Part shown: piece by piece, positions 1 through 8,595 of the stretch
Layout: each line of letters starts with the position of its first letter
Position numbering within the stretch: position 1 is the first letter of the stretch
Assembly: GCA_029212905.1 (NCBI GenBank)
Contig: JARGPB010000005.1
Coordinates: 164,712 to 228,711 of the forward strand
Length of the DNA stretch: 64,000 bases
Direction of reading: 5' to 3'
Source of the DNA: Thalassovita sp.
Lineage (GTDB): Bacteria; Pseudomonadota; Alphaproteobacteria; Rhodobacterales; Rhodobacteraceae
Translations under genes and position numbers: made by a program
The notes under the pieces: model-generated
What the model saw: the letters and a program-made list of their open reading frames with translations, nothing else
The model's database searches: none
What the model was told of the DNA's origin: nothing

Positions 1-1208
1 AAGCTTTCGTGAGGCAGCTTCATTTCGAATTCGATGCCCATCTTCTCGATGATCTTGTTCCAGCGGCCAACGCCCCCGGCTGCATCACGCGAATAATCGT
101 CGCGCAGACGCATGTTGATCGCGGTCAGGGCGGGCACCTCTTTCTGCACGACCTTGCCGTCCTCCAGATCCCACACGGTGTAGGTATCGTTTTGCAGCAT
201 GTGGTCGTCGTCGATGCGGTTTTCCATGTAGCGACCTTTGATGCCTGCGTTAAAGGCATTGGCCGCGTTGGTGGACACCTCTTGGCCGAACAGGTCCAGG
301 CTGAGCGTGTAGTGCAGGTTCAGCTTTTTCTGGATGGTCGGCAGGTCGATGACGCCCAGATTGCGGATTTTATCCGTGTCATAGGGGTCGGTGATGCCGT
401 GTTCGTTCATCACTTCGCAGGTGCGCTGGATGGTCCGGCCCACGCCGGTTTCACCCACGAACATGTGGTGCGCTTCTTCGGTCAGCATGAAACGGCAGGT
501 GCGCGACAGCGGGTCAAAGCCCGATTGCGCCAGCGATTCCAGCTGCATCTTGCCATCACGGTCGGTGAAGTAGGTGAACATGAAGAACGACAGCCAATCC
601 GGCGTTTCCTCGTTGAAGGCACCCAGCATACGCGGGGCTTCTTCGGATCCCGAGGAGCGGCGCAGCAGGTCGTCCGCCTCTTCGCGGCCGTCTTTGCCAA
701 AGTATTTCTGCAGCAGATAGACCATCGCCCACAGGTGGCGGCCTTCTTCGACGTTGACCTGGAACAGGTTGCGCATGTCATACAGCGACGGCGCGGTCAG
801 ACCCAGGAAACGCTGCTGTTCAACCGATGCAGGCTCGGTATCGCCCTGGATGACGATCAGGCGTTTAAGCATGTTGCGGTATTCGCCGGGGACCTCTTGC
901 CATGCGGGCTGACCGGCATGTTCACCACAGGGGATGCGGCGATCCTCGACCTCGGGGGCCAGCAGGATGCCCCAGCGGTATTCGGGCATTTTTACATAGT
1001 CGAATTTCGCCCAGCCTTTGGGGTCCACCGACACGGCGGTCCGCAGGTACACCAGCGATTGCTGGAAACCGGCGGGGATCAGGTCGGACCACCAGTTGAT
1101 ATAACCGGGGTGCCATTTTTCCAGCGCCTTCAGCACCCGTTTGTCCGAGGACAGCCCCACGTTATTGGGAATTTGGGTGTCATAGCTGACATTAATCAGA
1201 TCAAGCAT
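1..1208 (-). CDS. boxB: Benzoyl-CoA 2,3-epoxidase subunit B (partial)
   Basis: Oxygenase component of the aerobic benzoyl-CoA pathway. With the BoxA reductase it converts benzoyl-CoA to the 2,3-epoxide in the cytoplasm. Translation from the ATG at 1208 gives about 402 codons starting MLDLINVSYDTQIPNNVGLS, which I recognise as BoxB. The family is about 470 residues, so the C-terminal part lies left of the window. The start has a good ribosome binding site (GGGAGAG about 6 bases upstream). boxC ends 36 bases upstream on the same strand, so boxC and boxB form one transcription unit, and boxA is expected further left. A long ORF on the opposite strand (9-3023) is only its shadow. Identification comes from sequence recognition plus the adjacent boxC. 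Confidence 0.93.
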   Translation of the reverse strand, partial: MLDLINVSYDTQIPNNVGLSSDKRVLKALEKWHPGYINWWSDLIPAGFQQSLVYLRTAVSVDPKGWAKFDYVKMPEYRWGILLAPEVEDRRIPCGEHAGQPAWQEVPGEYRNMLKRLIVIQGDTEPASVEQQRFLGLTAPSLYDMRNLFQVNVEEGRHLWAMVYLLQKYFGKDGREEADDLLRRSSGSEEAPRMLGAFNEETPDWLSFFMFTYFTDRDGKMQLESLAQSGFDPLSRTCRFMLTEEAHHMFVGETGVGRTIQRTCEVMNEHGITDPYDTDKIRNLGVIDLPTIQKKLNLHYTLSLDLFGQEVSTNAANAFNAGIKGRYMENRIDDDHMLQNDTYTVWDLEDGKVVQKEVPALTAINMRLRDDYSRDAAGGVGRWNKIIEKMGIEFEMKLPHES

Positions 1209-1244
1209 TTTTCTCTCCCTTTGGGAACGACCGAGTCGCCCTCA

Positions 1245-2900
1245 TCACACACGTTGCATATTGTAATCGCCGCGGACGCCCGTGCCGTAACGCTGAAGCG
1301 CGCCATCGGGGCCAACCGCGTTCGGACGCTGGAAAATCCAGTTCTGCCAGGCGGTCAGGCGGCCAAAGATACGCGTCTCCATCGTTTCGGGACCGGCAAA
1401 GCGCAGGTTCGCCTCCATGCCCGTCATCGCGTCGGGGCTAAAGCTGGCGCGCTCTTCCATGAAGATGCGGATTTCGTCTTCCCAGTCGATGTCGTCCAGG
1501 ATGTAGGTCACCAGGCCCAGTTCCTCGGCCTGTTCGGCCTCGATCTGTTCACCGATGTGGGTTTTCAGCGTGTCCACCGTTTCGGGCGTGCCCAGGAAAC
1601 GGGTTTCCAGGCGGGTCAGGTCATTGCCCATCCGGTATTGGCCAAAGTTGCTGTCAGCCAGAACGATGGCGGCCATCGGGCGGTTATCGCCTTCGAACTC
1701 GTCTTCCATCATATAGGTGCGGTCCACGGCGAACAGCAGCTCGGCCAGCACACCCACGAAACACGAACCGTGCTCGACCAGCGCCACCAAAGAGCGCGAG
1801 GTCACATCCACACGTTTCAGCAGACGTTTCCAGTATTGCAGGATCTCGTTCGCCAGCCAGTGGTCGGCATTGTCCAACAGCAGTTTTTCATGCGCCAGAA
1901 CGGCGTCGGCGTCGCCTTGGCTGCGGATCGACCACAGGCCCAGGTCTTTTTCATTGTTGCGCAGATGCAGGATCGCGTCGTCCAGTTCACGCGCCAGACG
2001 CAGCATATAGGTCTGATCCCCCTGCGCGGCCAGTTCGTCCATCGAGGCAGGCGCGGCGCCGTCGGGGCCGTTCAGCGTGATGGTGACCTTGCGGCCGGCA
2101 CGGTCCATTTCGACCTCGACCAACGAGTAGTGCATCGCGTCCTCGGTGATGGTGCGGTTCAGCGCGCCCAAGGTGATGCCTTGCTGCGTTTTGGCCGGGT
2201 TGGCCGCTGCGAATTCCTTGGCGCGTTCGGCCACGGTATTTTCAAAGGTCGAATTCGGAACGACCTCGTCCACCAGGCGCCAGTCCTTGGCGCGCTTGCC
2301 GCGAACGCCTTCTTCCATGGCGCAGAACACGTCGGCCAGATCGCGGCGAACCATGCGTTTATCGGTGACGCGCGTCAGGCCGCCGGTGCCGGGCAGAACC
2401 GCCAGCAAGGGCACCTCGGGCAGCGACACGGCACTGGTGCTGTCGTCGGTCAGGATGATGTGGTTACAAGCCAGAGCCAGCTCGTACCCGCCCCCGGCGC
2501 AGGATCCTTTGACTGCGGCCATGTATTTCTGACCCGAGTCAGCCTCGGCCGCTTCGAATGTGTTGCGGGTCTCGTTGGTGAACTTACAGAAGTTCACCTT
2601 GTGGGCGTGCTCGGCCCCGCCCAGCATACGGATGTTGGCCCCGGCGCAGAACACTTTGTCCTTGCCCGATTGCATCACCACGACGCGGACCTCGGGGTGT
2701 TCGAACCGCATCCGCTGTACGATGTCAGCCAGTTCAATATCCACCCCCAGATCATAGGAGTTCAGCTTCAGCTTATAGCCATCGAAAAGGCCGGCGTCTT
2801 CGTCCACATCCATGATAAGATTGGCGACGTCGCCGTTATATTCGACCCGCCAGTGGCGGTATTTGGTTGGGTCCGTCTGAAAATCGATCATTTTGGTCAT
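1245..2900 (-). CDS. boxC: Benzoyl-CoA-dihydrodiol lyase BoxC
   Basis: Ring-cleaving enzyme of the aerobic benzoyl-CoA pathway. It opens the epoxide to 3,4-dehydroadipyl-CoA semialdehyde and formate. The 551-residue protein is the usual BoxC length. It carries a crotonase-like N-terminal half with the oxyanion-hole stretch FCAGANIRMLGG, then GSCAGGGYELALAC, and a second enoyl-CoA-hydratase-like half. The start ATG at 2900 follows GAGGAG. It is first in the boxC-boxB unit. The roughly 150 bases upstream hold several TGCACTATAGTGCA-like palindromes, the probable operator of a BoxR/BzdR-type regulator, whose gene is not in this window. Confidence 0.95.
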   Translation of the reverse strand: MTKMIDFQTDPTKYRHWRVEYNGDVANLIMDVDEDAGLFDGYKLKLNSYDLGVDIELADIVQRMRFEHPEVRVVVMQSGKDKVFCAGANIRMLGGAEHAHKVNFCKFTNETRNTFEAAEADSGQKYMAAVKGSCAGGGYELALACNHIILTDDSTSAVSLPEVPLLAVLPGTGGLTRVTDKRMVRRDLADVFCAMEEGVRGKRAKDWRLVDEVVPNSTFENTVAERAKEFAAANPAKTQQGITLGALNRTITEDAMHYSLVEVEMDRAGRKVTITLNGPDGAAPASMDELAAQGDQTYMLRLARELDDAILHLRNNEKDLGLWSIRSQGDADAVLAHEKLLLDNADHWLANEILQYWKRLLKRVDVTSRSLVALVEHGSCFVGVLAELLFAVDRTYMMEDEFEGDNRPMAAIVLADSNFGQYRMGNDLTRLETRFLGTPETVDTLKTHIGEQIEAEQAEELGLVTYILDDIDWEDEIRIFMEERASFSPDAMTGMEANLRFAGPETMETRIFGRLTAWQNWIFQRPNAVGPDGALQRYGTGVRGDYNMQRV

Positions 2901-2933
2901 GTCGGCGTCTCCTCATGTCCCTGTCGCGTTACC

Positions 2934-3072
2934 TGCACTATAGTTCACCTGCCCCCCTCTGGAAAGCCATTTATGCGCTATAGTGACAATTTACTTGGTG
3001 CAATTTGGCCGATTCCGACCTGAAACCTCACCAATCTCCGTAATTTAGTGCATTATATTGCACTATTTTGCA
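2934..3072. promoter_or_regulatory. Operator array of TGCACTATAGTGCA-type palindromes upstream of boxC
   Basis: Four matches to a 14-bp palindrome (consensus TGCAcTATAgTGCA): 2934-2947 (TGCACTATAGTTCA), 2974-2987 (TGCGCTATAGTGAC), 3049-3062 (TGCATTATATTGCA) and 3059-3072 (TGCACTATTTTGCA). The last two share a TGCA, so three TGCA boxes sit exactly 10 bp apart. BzdR/BoxR operators are known to be built from TGCA repeats; assigning these to BoxR is inference. The right-hand copies overlap the stop codon of the DUF309 gene. The array would control boxC-boxB. Confidence 0.65.
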
Positions 3073-3517
3073 AATTCGGCGCATCTCGCCGAATCTGATT
3101 CTCCAGCGCCCGGACCGCGATGCGCAGCTCGGACGGGGTTTGGCCCATCACGGGCGCATCGCCCACGCGGTCCAGATGGCGGGCCACCATGGCGCACAGC
3201 CGCAGCACGGCGCGCGGGCGGCCCATCTCTCGTTTCAGGCAGGCGTTCGCCAATTGGATCAGCGCCTGCACCAATTCCCGCTCGGCCGAGCCCTGAGGCA
3301 GGGCCATCCAGACCGGCTCCAGCACCTCATGGGCCTCCCAGAAAAAACCTTGCTCCAGATAGGCCAGTCCGGCGCGCCAGGCGCTGGTCTGCGCCAATTC
3401 CGGCACGGACAATCCGGGCCGAACCGTGTCGCGGATCGCGTCGAACCACCCCTCGGGATGTCGCGGAGTCCGCCCGGGCAGATAGGCATATTCGGGATAG
3501 ATCAGCGCGGCCTGCAT
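3053..3517 (-). CDS. DUF309 domain protein
   Basis: Small 154-residue, mostly helical protein of the DUF309 family, recognised by the segment LEQGFFWEAHEVLEPVWMAL (about residues 53-72) and the following ALIQLANACLKREMGRP. The biochemical role is unknown. In other bacteria DUF309 proteins are usually small cytoplasmic proteins with no assigned reaction. Here it is the last gene of the bclA-hydrolase-DUF309 unit. Its ATG at 3517 lies 3 bases after the hydrolase stop, so translation is probably coupled, and no strong ribosome binding site of its own is seen. Its presence in a benzoate unit suggests a link to aromatic-acid use, but that is inference. Confidence 0.8.
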   Translation of the reverse strand: MQAALIYPEYAYLPGRTPRHPEGWFDAIRDTVRPGLSVPELAQTSAWRAGLAYLEQGFFWEAHEVLEPVWMALPQGSAERELVQALIQLANACLKREMGRPRAVLRLCAMVARHLDRVGDAPVMGQTPSELRIAVRALENQIRRDAPNLQNSAI

Positions 3518-3520
3518 GGC

Positions 3521-4339
3521 TCAGGCCAGCTCGGGTTGCGCGGCTTCGATGCGCTGTAAATGCGCCGTGAAATCGGTCACGGCGGACAGAACCCGATCCT
3601 GCTGATCCAAATGCGGAGCATGACCACAGTCCGGCAGGATCTCGACCTCGACGGGGGCGTAACTGCGGGTTTCAACCTCTTGGATCTGGGCCAACGTGCC
3701 GTATTCATCCCCCGCGCCCTGAATAGCCAGGGTCGGGATGCGGAAATAGTCGATCACATCGCCCACGTTCCAGGTCTCGAAATCGGGATTCAGCCAGCTG
3801 TCGTTCCAGCCAACAAAGGCATTATCCACGTCGCGGTGATACCGGGCCAGTTTCGGCTTCAGATCACCCGAGCGATATGCGTCACGCGCGGCAGCAATCG
3901 CAGACAGGCCCATCGGTTCGGTAAAGAAATGCGGCGCCATCAGGATCAGGCCCCGGATGCGGAAATCCTCGACACTGCCGGCGTAAATCGCGGCGATCGT
4001 CGCGCCGTCGCTGTGCCCCATCAACAACCCCGAGCGGAACCCGATCGCGTTCAGCACCTGCGGCAGCACATCCACGGCCTCGTCTGTCATATAGTGCACA
4101 GGCCAGGGCAGCGGCTTGCCGTCGGACTGGCCATAGCCCGCGCGCGAATAGGCCAACACGCCCATGCCCGTCGCGGCCGCCAGCTTTGCAGGGAAATCAC
4201 GCCACAGCGCAACGCAACCCAGCCCTTCGTGCAGCAACACAATCGTCGGGGCCTGATCGGGCGCGGGGCCCCAGCAGGCATATTCCAGCTGCGTGCCGTT
4301 AATATTCAAAAACCCCTGTCCAGCAGACCAATCCATCAT
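3521..4339 (-). CDS. Alpha/beta hydrolase of the benzoate cluster
   Basis: Alpha/beta-hydrolase fold protein of about 272 residues. Visible features are the oxyanion segment LLHEGLG, the nucleophile elbow GHSDGA (Ser in G-x-S-x-G) and a C-terminal DCGHAPHLDQ with the catalytic His. I chose the start MMDWSAGQG at 4339, not the longer frame from 4429. The ATG there overlaps the bclA stop, giving translational coupling, and the extra residues upstream are just out-of-frame bclA. Hydrolases of this type are common beside bclA/box genes, perhaps to hydrolyse ring-opened lactones or CoA thioesters. The substrate cannot be read from the sequence. Confidence 0.85.
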   Translation of the reverse strand: MMDWSAGQGFLNINGTQLEYACWGPAPDQAPTIVLLHEGLGCVALWRDFPAKLAAATGMGVLAYSRAGYGQSDGKPLPWPVHYMTDEAVDVLPQVLNAIGFRSGLLMGHSDGATIAAIYAGSVEDFRIRGLILMAPHFFTEPMGLSAIAAARDAYRSGDLKPKLARYHRDVDNAFVGWNDSWLNPDFETWNVGDVIDYFRIPTLAIQGAGDEYGTLAQIQEVETRSYAPVEVEILPDCGHAPHLDQQDRVLSAVTDFTAHLQRIEAAQPELA

Positions 4340-5877
4340 GATGCCTCGCGCAGTTTGAAGCGCTGGATCTTGCCAGTCGCCGTTTTCGGAAGATCCTCGA
4401 CCACTTCGACCCAGCGGGGGTATTTCCATTTGCCGATCTTCTGTTTGACGAACTCTTTCAGGTCGTCCAACGCCGCGGCGTCCTGCCCGTCCTTCAGCAC
4501 GACATAGGCCTTGGGTTTTTCCAGCCCTTCCTCGTCATGCCAGGCGACCACTGCGGCCTCCAGCACACCGGGATAGGCGACCAGCGCCTGCTCGATCTCG
4601 AACGGAGACACCCAGATCCCCGAGACCTTGAACATGTCATCGGTGCGCCCGCAGTAGACGAAACGCCCCTGCGCCGTGCGTTCGTATTTATCCCCCGTGC
4701 GGGTCCAGTGGCCTTCGAATGTGGCGCGGGATTTGCCGCGCTGGTTCCAATAGCCATCGGCGGCGGACGGCCCGCGCACCAGAAGTTCACCAACACCGTC
4801 GGTGCCGACCTCTTCGTCATTCTCGTCGACCAGGCGCACATCATAGCCCGGAACCGGCGTCCCCGAGGTGCCGTAAACCACGTCCCCAGGCCGGTTGGAC
4901 AAGAAGATATGCAGCATCTCGGTCGAGCCGACCCCGTCCAGAATATCGACGCCCCACTGGGCCTTCCATTTTTTGCCGATCTCTTCGGGCAGGGCCTCGC
5001 CTGCGGAAATACAGGCACGCAGGGTCGTGTCCGGCAGCGGTTTGCCGTCCTCCCAGTAATGGACCATCGCGGCATAAAGCGTTGGAACACCGCAGAAAAT
5101 GCTGGGCTTATGGGTATCCAGAATCTCGCCTGCGGCTTCGGGGGTTGGGCGTCCTGAAAACAGGATCGTCGTCGCGCCAACCGACATCGGAAAGGTCATC
5201 GCGTTCCCCATCCCATAGGCAAAGAACAGTTTGGCGACAGAATACACCACGTCGTCCTCGCGGATACCCAGCACCTGAGCGCCATAGGTATCAGAGGTCG
5301 CGCACAGGCTGGCGTGCACATGTTTCACGCCTTTGGGCTGCCCGGTCGACCCCGAAGAATAGAGCCAGAACGCGATCTCGTCCTCCGAGGTTTCGACGGT
5401 CGGCACCGGGTCGCAGCCCGCCATGAAATCCGCATAGGTCGTTGCGCCGTCAGCGGCCTGATCCGCGATCACCACGACCTGACGCAGGAACGGATTGTCG
5501 GCCAGGATCGGCGCAACGGTTGGGTACAAAGCCTCGGATACGAACAGCGCCGTCGCCCGGCTGTCGCGCAGGATCACGTCATAGACCTGTGCCCCCAGCA
5601 GCGTGTTCAGCGGGATCGGCACCACGCCACCCTTGAGCGCACCCCAGAACAGCACCGGCAATTCCTGTTGGTCCAGCACCAGCAGCGCAACACGTTCCTC
5701 GCGGTTGATCCCGGCGCGCGCCAGGGCTGCGGCCACGCGGGATGTCTGATCCGCCAGCTGCGCATAGGTCAGCGCGCGCTGTTGTCCGTCGGCCTCGCGA
5801 AAGGCGACCTTGTCGCCCCGCCCCTCTTGTTGATGGCGATCCACAAAATAGTTCGCAGCATTCATGCATTCCGTCAT
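4336..5877 (-). CDS. bclA: Benzoate-CoA ligase
   Basis: AMP-forming acyl-CoA synthetase of 513 residues that activates benzoate to benzoyl-CoA, the first step of the box pathway. It shows the phosphate-binding motif SSGSTGQPKG at about residues 174-183, the adenylate motif GVGSTEM, TGDKY and a C-terminal PKTATGKIQR whose Lys (about 503) is the catalytic lysine. The sequence resembles benzoate-CoA ligases throughout and fits the neighbours. The ATG at 5877 has GGAGG 5 bases upstream. Downstream the hydrolase and DUF309 genes overlap or abut it. The 263-base region upstream holds two pairs of TGCA-type operators and the terminator of the preceding TRAP gene. Confidence 0.94.
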   Translation of the reverse strand: MTECMNAANYFVDRHQQEGRGDKVAFREADGQQRALTYAQLADQTSRVAAALARAGINREERVALLVLDQQELPVLFWGALKGGVVPIPLNTLLGAQVYDVILRDSRATALFVSEALYPTVAPILADNPFLRQVVVIADQAADGATTYADFMAGCDPVPTVETSEDEIAFWLYSSGSTGQPKGVKHVHASLCATSDTYGAQVLGIREDDVVYSVAKLFFAYGMGNAMTFPMSVGATTILFSGRPTPEAAGEILDTHKPSIFCGVPTLYAAMVHYWEDGKPLPDTTLRACISAGEALPEEIGKKWKAQWGVDILDGVGSTEMLHIFLSNRPGDVVYGTSGTPVPGYDVRLVDENDEEVGTDGVGELLVRGPSAADGYWNQRGKSRATFEGHWTRTGDKYERTAQGRFVYCGRTDDMFKVSGIWVSPFEIEQALVAYPGVLEAAVVAWHDEEGLEKPKAYVVLKDGQDAAALDDLKEFVKQKIGKWKYPRWVEVVEDLPKTATGKIQRFKLREAS

Positions 5878-6017
5878 AAGGTCCTCCCTCTGCCCCGGAA
5901 AACGCCTTGCGTTCCGTGGGCACCTCTCCTTCGGTCTGCACTGGTCGGGATGTGGCGGGCCTCCTCTGACCTACCGCCCCCCAAGAATCGACTCAGCACA
6001 AGACCGCGCGCATTCTG

Positions 6018-6083
6018 TGCTCTATAGTGCATCTTTTTGCACATCTGGCAAGTCCATGTGGCACTTTAATGCATCATCGTGCC
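6018..6083. promoter_or_regulatory. Operator array upstream of bclA
   Basis: TGCTCTATAGTGCA at 6018-6031 overlaps TGCATCTTTTTGCA at 6028-6041. A second set has GGCACTTTAATGCA at 6060-6073 overlapping TGCATCATCGTGCC at 6070-6083. Half-sites are spaced 10 bp apart, as in front of boxC. This suggests cooperative binding on one DNA face by the same regulator. The motifs are visible directly; the regulator is inferred. Confidence 0.62.
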
Positions 6084-6085
6084 CA

Positions 6086-6121
6086 TAAAAAAGGGGCCGC
6101 AGTGCACGCACCACGACCCCT
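6086..6121 (-). terminator. Rho-independent terminator of the TRAP binding-protein gene
   Basis: On the minus strand an 8-bp stem (AGGGGTCG with CGGCCCCT, one G-U pair) is followed by six T residues. It begins about 20 bases after the dctP stop codon, so the dctP transcript probably ends here and bclA needs its own promoter. Confidence 0.7.
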
Positions 6122-6140
6122 CTCCACGGGTAGTCCGAAA

Positions 6141-7187
6141 TTATTCGGTGTATTTGTCGATCAGCATCTTGGCTTCGTCGATCAAAGCCTGACCGTCGAT
6201 GCCCCGCTTGTCCATATCTGCGACCCATTCGTCATAGATAGGCTGCGACAGGGCGCGCCATTCCTCGGTCGCGGCTGCGTCCAGGGTGATGATGTTATTA
6301 CCCAGAGCCACGGCTTTGGCGCGTGCGGGGCCATCGGCATCCGCCTGCGTGCCACCCGCAAAGACCGAGAACTCTTCGCCCGAGTTCTTGTCGATCACAG
6401 CCTGTAGATCGGCGGGCATGCTTTCGTATTTGTCTTTGTTCATCGCCAGGACAAAGGTCAGCGTGTACAGCGCAGCACCCGAGAATTCGGTGTGGTTCTT
6501 CACCAGCTCAGGTACTTTCAGCGCGGCGGTCACTTCCCACGGGATGGTGGTCCCGTCGATCACGCCTTTGGACAGGCCCTCGGACACGGCCGGAACGGGC
6601 ATGCCAACCGGGGTTGCGCCCAGTTTCGTCAGCAGCGAGTTCACAGAACGCGAACCGCCACGGATTTTCAGGCCTTCCATATCAGCAGGCGTGTTCACCG
6701 GACGGTTGGTGTGGATCATGCCGGGGCCATGCACCCAGGTCCCCAGAATGTGCACGTCGCGGAACTCGGTGTCCTTCATGTGCTTTTCGAACATCTGCCA
6801 ATAGGCGCGCGACACGGCGCGGGCATTTGTCATCATAAAGGGCAGCTCGAATACCTCGGTCGACGGGAAACGGCCCGGCGTATAGCCGACCACGGTCCAG
6901 ACGATATCGGCAACGCCGTCCTGAACCTGCCCCATCAGCTCTGGCGGCTTACCGCCCAGCTGCATCGAGGGGTAGCGCTCGACTTTGATGCGCCCGTTCG
7001 AGTCCGCCTCGACCTTGTCGGCCCAGACGTCCAGTACCAGCTTGGGCACGTTGGCCTGAGAAGGCAGGAACTGGTGCAGTTTCAGCGTGACGTCCTGCGC
7101 CAGAGCCGGAGCTGCGGTAAAGGCCGTGGACAGGGCTGCAATCGCTGCGCCGCCCAGTACACCCAAAATGGTTCTGCGGTTCTTCAT
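6141..7187 (-). CDS. TRAP transporter solute-binding protein (DctP family)
   Basis: Periplasmic extracytoplasmic solute receptor of a tripartite ATP-independent transporter, 348 residues. The start is MKNRRTILG at 7187, preceded by GGGAGGAGAATT. The longer frame to 7433 is rejected because this start gives a proper twin-basic/hydrophobic signal peptide ending ALAQ at about residue 32. DctP-type features include KLHQFLPSQ, a GLKIRGGSRS segment and WEV in the ligand region. The small and large membrane subunits (DctQ/DctM) are not adjacent in this window. The upstream region carries the same palindromes as bclA and boxC, so it is probably the benzoate (or related aromatic acid) receptor. The ligand is inferred. 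Confidence 0.88.
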   Translation of the reverse strand: MKNRRTILGVLGGAAIAALSTAFTAAPALAQDVTLKLHQFLPSQANVPKLVLDVWADKVEADSNGRIKVERYPSMQLGGKPPELMGQVQDGVADIVWTVVGYTPGRFPSTEVFELPFMMTNARAVSRAYWQMFEKHMKDTEFRDVHILGTWVHGPGMIHTNRPVNTPADMEGLKIRGGSRSVNSLLTKLGATPVGMPVPAVSEGLSKGVIDGTTIPWEVTAALKVPELVKNHTEFSGAALYTLTFVLAMNKDKYESMPADLQAVIDKNSGEEFSVFAGGTQADADGPARAKAVALGNNIITLDAAATEEWRALSQPIYDEWVADMDKRGIDGQALIDEAKMLIDKYTE

Positions 7188-7212
7188 AATTCTCCTCCCA
7201 TGTGCCGTTTTC

Positions 7213-7257
7213 GGCATTATAGTGCCAACAGATATGCATGTGGTGCACCATATTGCC
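7213..7257. promoter_or_regulatory. Operator copies upstream of the TRAP binding protein
   Basis: GGCATTATAGTGCC at 7213-7226 is a perfect palindrome variant, and TGCACCATATTGCC lies at 7244-7257. Both match the 14-bp pattern found upstream of bclA and boxC, and both lie 26-70 bases before the start codon, a natural place for a repressor site. Confidence 0.58.
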
Positions 7258-7593
7258 AGAGAAAACTTCGTGAAACCCGGATTTTCCCCAGTTTTCATCC
7301 GTTTCACTGGGCCTGTATCGGCGCGGACCACGGTCGAACTTTGAATCCCTGCAGTCAGGCAGGCAACGATTCTCTGTCTTATTCTTAGGGATCGCTTCCG
7401 AAAGGCACGATAAGCACCCCCGGGAACACACAACCGTTTCCCTTAAAAAATAGGGCAAAACGCAACCTATCACTGTATTGCCGCGCCACACGCCAAGAAT
7501 CGCCACATTTTGATTCAAAGCTACCAGTAAGGAAAAAGCCTGTACTCGCACCGGAAAACGCTCTGGGCAGGCCTTAACGCTGGATGATCAGAG
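7258..7593. other. Intergenic region between TRAP gene and response regulator
   Basis: Divergent gene-free stretch of about 335 bases. Lower GC than the flanks, with AT-rich patches around 7370-7450. It presumably holds the two outward promoters, but I see no convincing -35/-10 pair, hairpin or small ORF. Reading frames running in from 7433 or 7551 are N-terminal extensions of dctP frames and are not supported. Confidence 0.5.
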
Positions 7594-8592
7594 ATGAAGA
7601 TACTCGCTGTTGATGACGACCCGATGGTCCTGGATCTGCTGAAAGGCTCTTTGCCTGCGGCGGGCTATCCTGACATCACCACCGCGGAATCTGCGGCCGA
7701 GGCCATGGAGATCGTCCAGACGGCGAAAACGCCGTTTGACTGTTTCCTGCTGGACATCCAGATGCCGCAGATGTCCGGGATCGAGCTGTGCGACTGGATC
7801 CGCTACATCCCCGAATATTCCGAAGCCCCGATCCTGATGGTCACCGCCATGTCGGACAAGGTGTTCATCAACCAGGCCTTTGCCGCCGGTGCATCGGACT
7901 ATGTGACCAAACCGTTTGACCCGCTGGAACTGACCACCCGCATGCGTGTGGCCGAGCGCCTGAACGACAAACAGCGCGACGCCCGCCACAATGGCGAGAT
8001 GGTCCAGGCGCTGCTGAATGACAATTTCCGCGGGCCCAAGTTCAACTTTGACACCGCCTTTACCATTCGGGATGTGGCTGGCGTCATTGACCGTGTCGCT
8101 CTTGAAAACTTCCTTCTGCAACTGGGACGGGGCGGCATGTTCGCCACCAACGTCTTTGCGTTTCAGATCGTGAATGCGCGCGACCTGTACAACAGCTGCT
8201 CCCCGGAAGAGTATTTCTATACGATCACTGACATCGCCGAGGCGATCTCGGACAGCCTGACCTTTGGCGAAAGCTTTGTGGCCCATGCCGGGCGCGGCGC
8301 CTTTATCTGCGTCAGCCATGGCCGCGATCAGATCGACGCCGAAGAGATGCAGATGAGCGTCCAGCAAGCCATCGACAAGATGGAGCTGGTCTATGATGAC
8401 TGGCGCGAAATGGACGTTCAGGTTGCCAGCAGCCCCTGTCAGCGGATGGGCCTGCGGTCCGGTCGCTCGGCTGTGGATGCCATGGACGCCGCGATCGACA
8501 AAGCGCGCAAAGCAGCCTCCGAGGCCGTCCATGCCGGTGAATTCGCCGGTTGGAAACGCGACCTGATCAAAGCCTTCGCCTGGGCGGGTTAA
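7594..8592 (+). CDS. Response regulator with degenerate GGDEF-like output domain
   Basis: 332-residue protein. The N-terminal receiver (about residues 1-120) has acidic DDD near residues 7-9, phospho-acceptor Asp54 in LLDIQMP and Lys in TKPFDP. The C-terminal part (about 140-310) has the pattern of a diguanylate-cyclase fold (FAFQIVNARDLYN, then SFVAHAGRGAFICV near residue 232). The GGDEF signature is replaced by AGRGA, so cyclase activity is unlikely and the domain may be a binding or protein-protein module. It is followed after 3 bases by an Hpt gene, and a receiver and a kinase lie just beyond on the other strand. The domain assignment of the C-terminus is my inference from its pattern. 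Confidence 0.82.
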   Translation: MKILAVDDDPMVLDLLKGSLPAAGYPDITTAESAAEAMEIVQTAKTPFDCFLLDIQMPQMSGIELCDWIRYIPEYSEAPILMVTAMSDKVFINQAFAAGASDYVTKPFDPLELTTRMRVAERLNDKQRDARHNGEMVQALLNDNFRGPKFNFDTAFTIRDVAGVIDRVALENFLLQLGRGGMFATNVFAFQIVNARDLYNSCSPEEYFYTITDIAEAISDSLTFGESFVAHAGRGAFICVSHGRDQIDAEEMQMSVQQAIDKMELVYDDWREMDVQVASSPCQRMGLRSGRSAVDAMDAAIDKARKAASEAVHAGEFAGWKRDLIKAFAWAG

Positions 8593-8595
8593 GCC

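Noticed and set aside
9..3023. 1004-codon plus-strand ORF opposite boxB and boxC
   Set aside because: It is the antisense shadow of two recognised genes. The composition (rich in His, Arg, Gln) is typical of reverse frames in high-GC coding DNA and there is no ribosome binding site.
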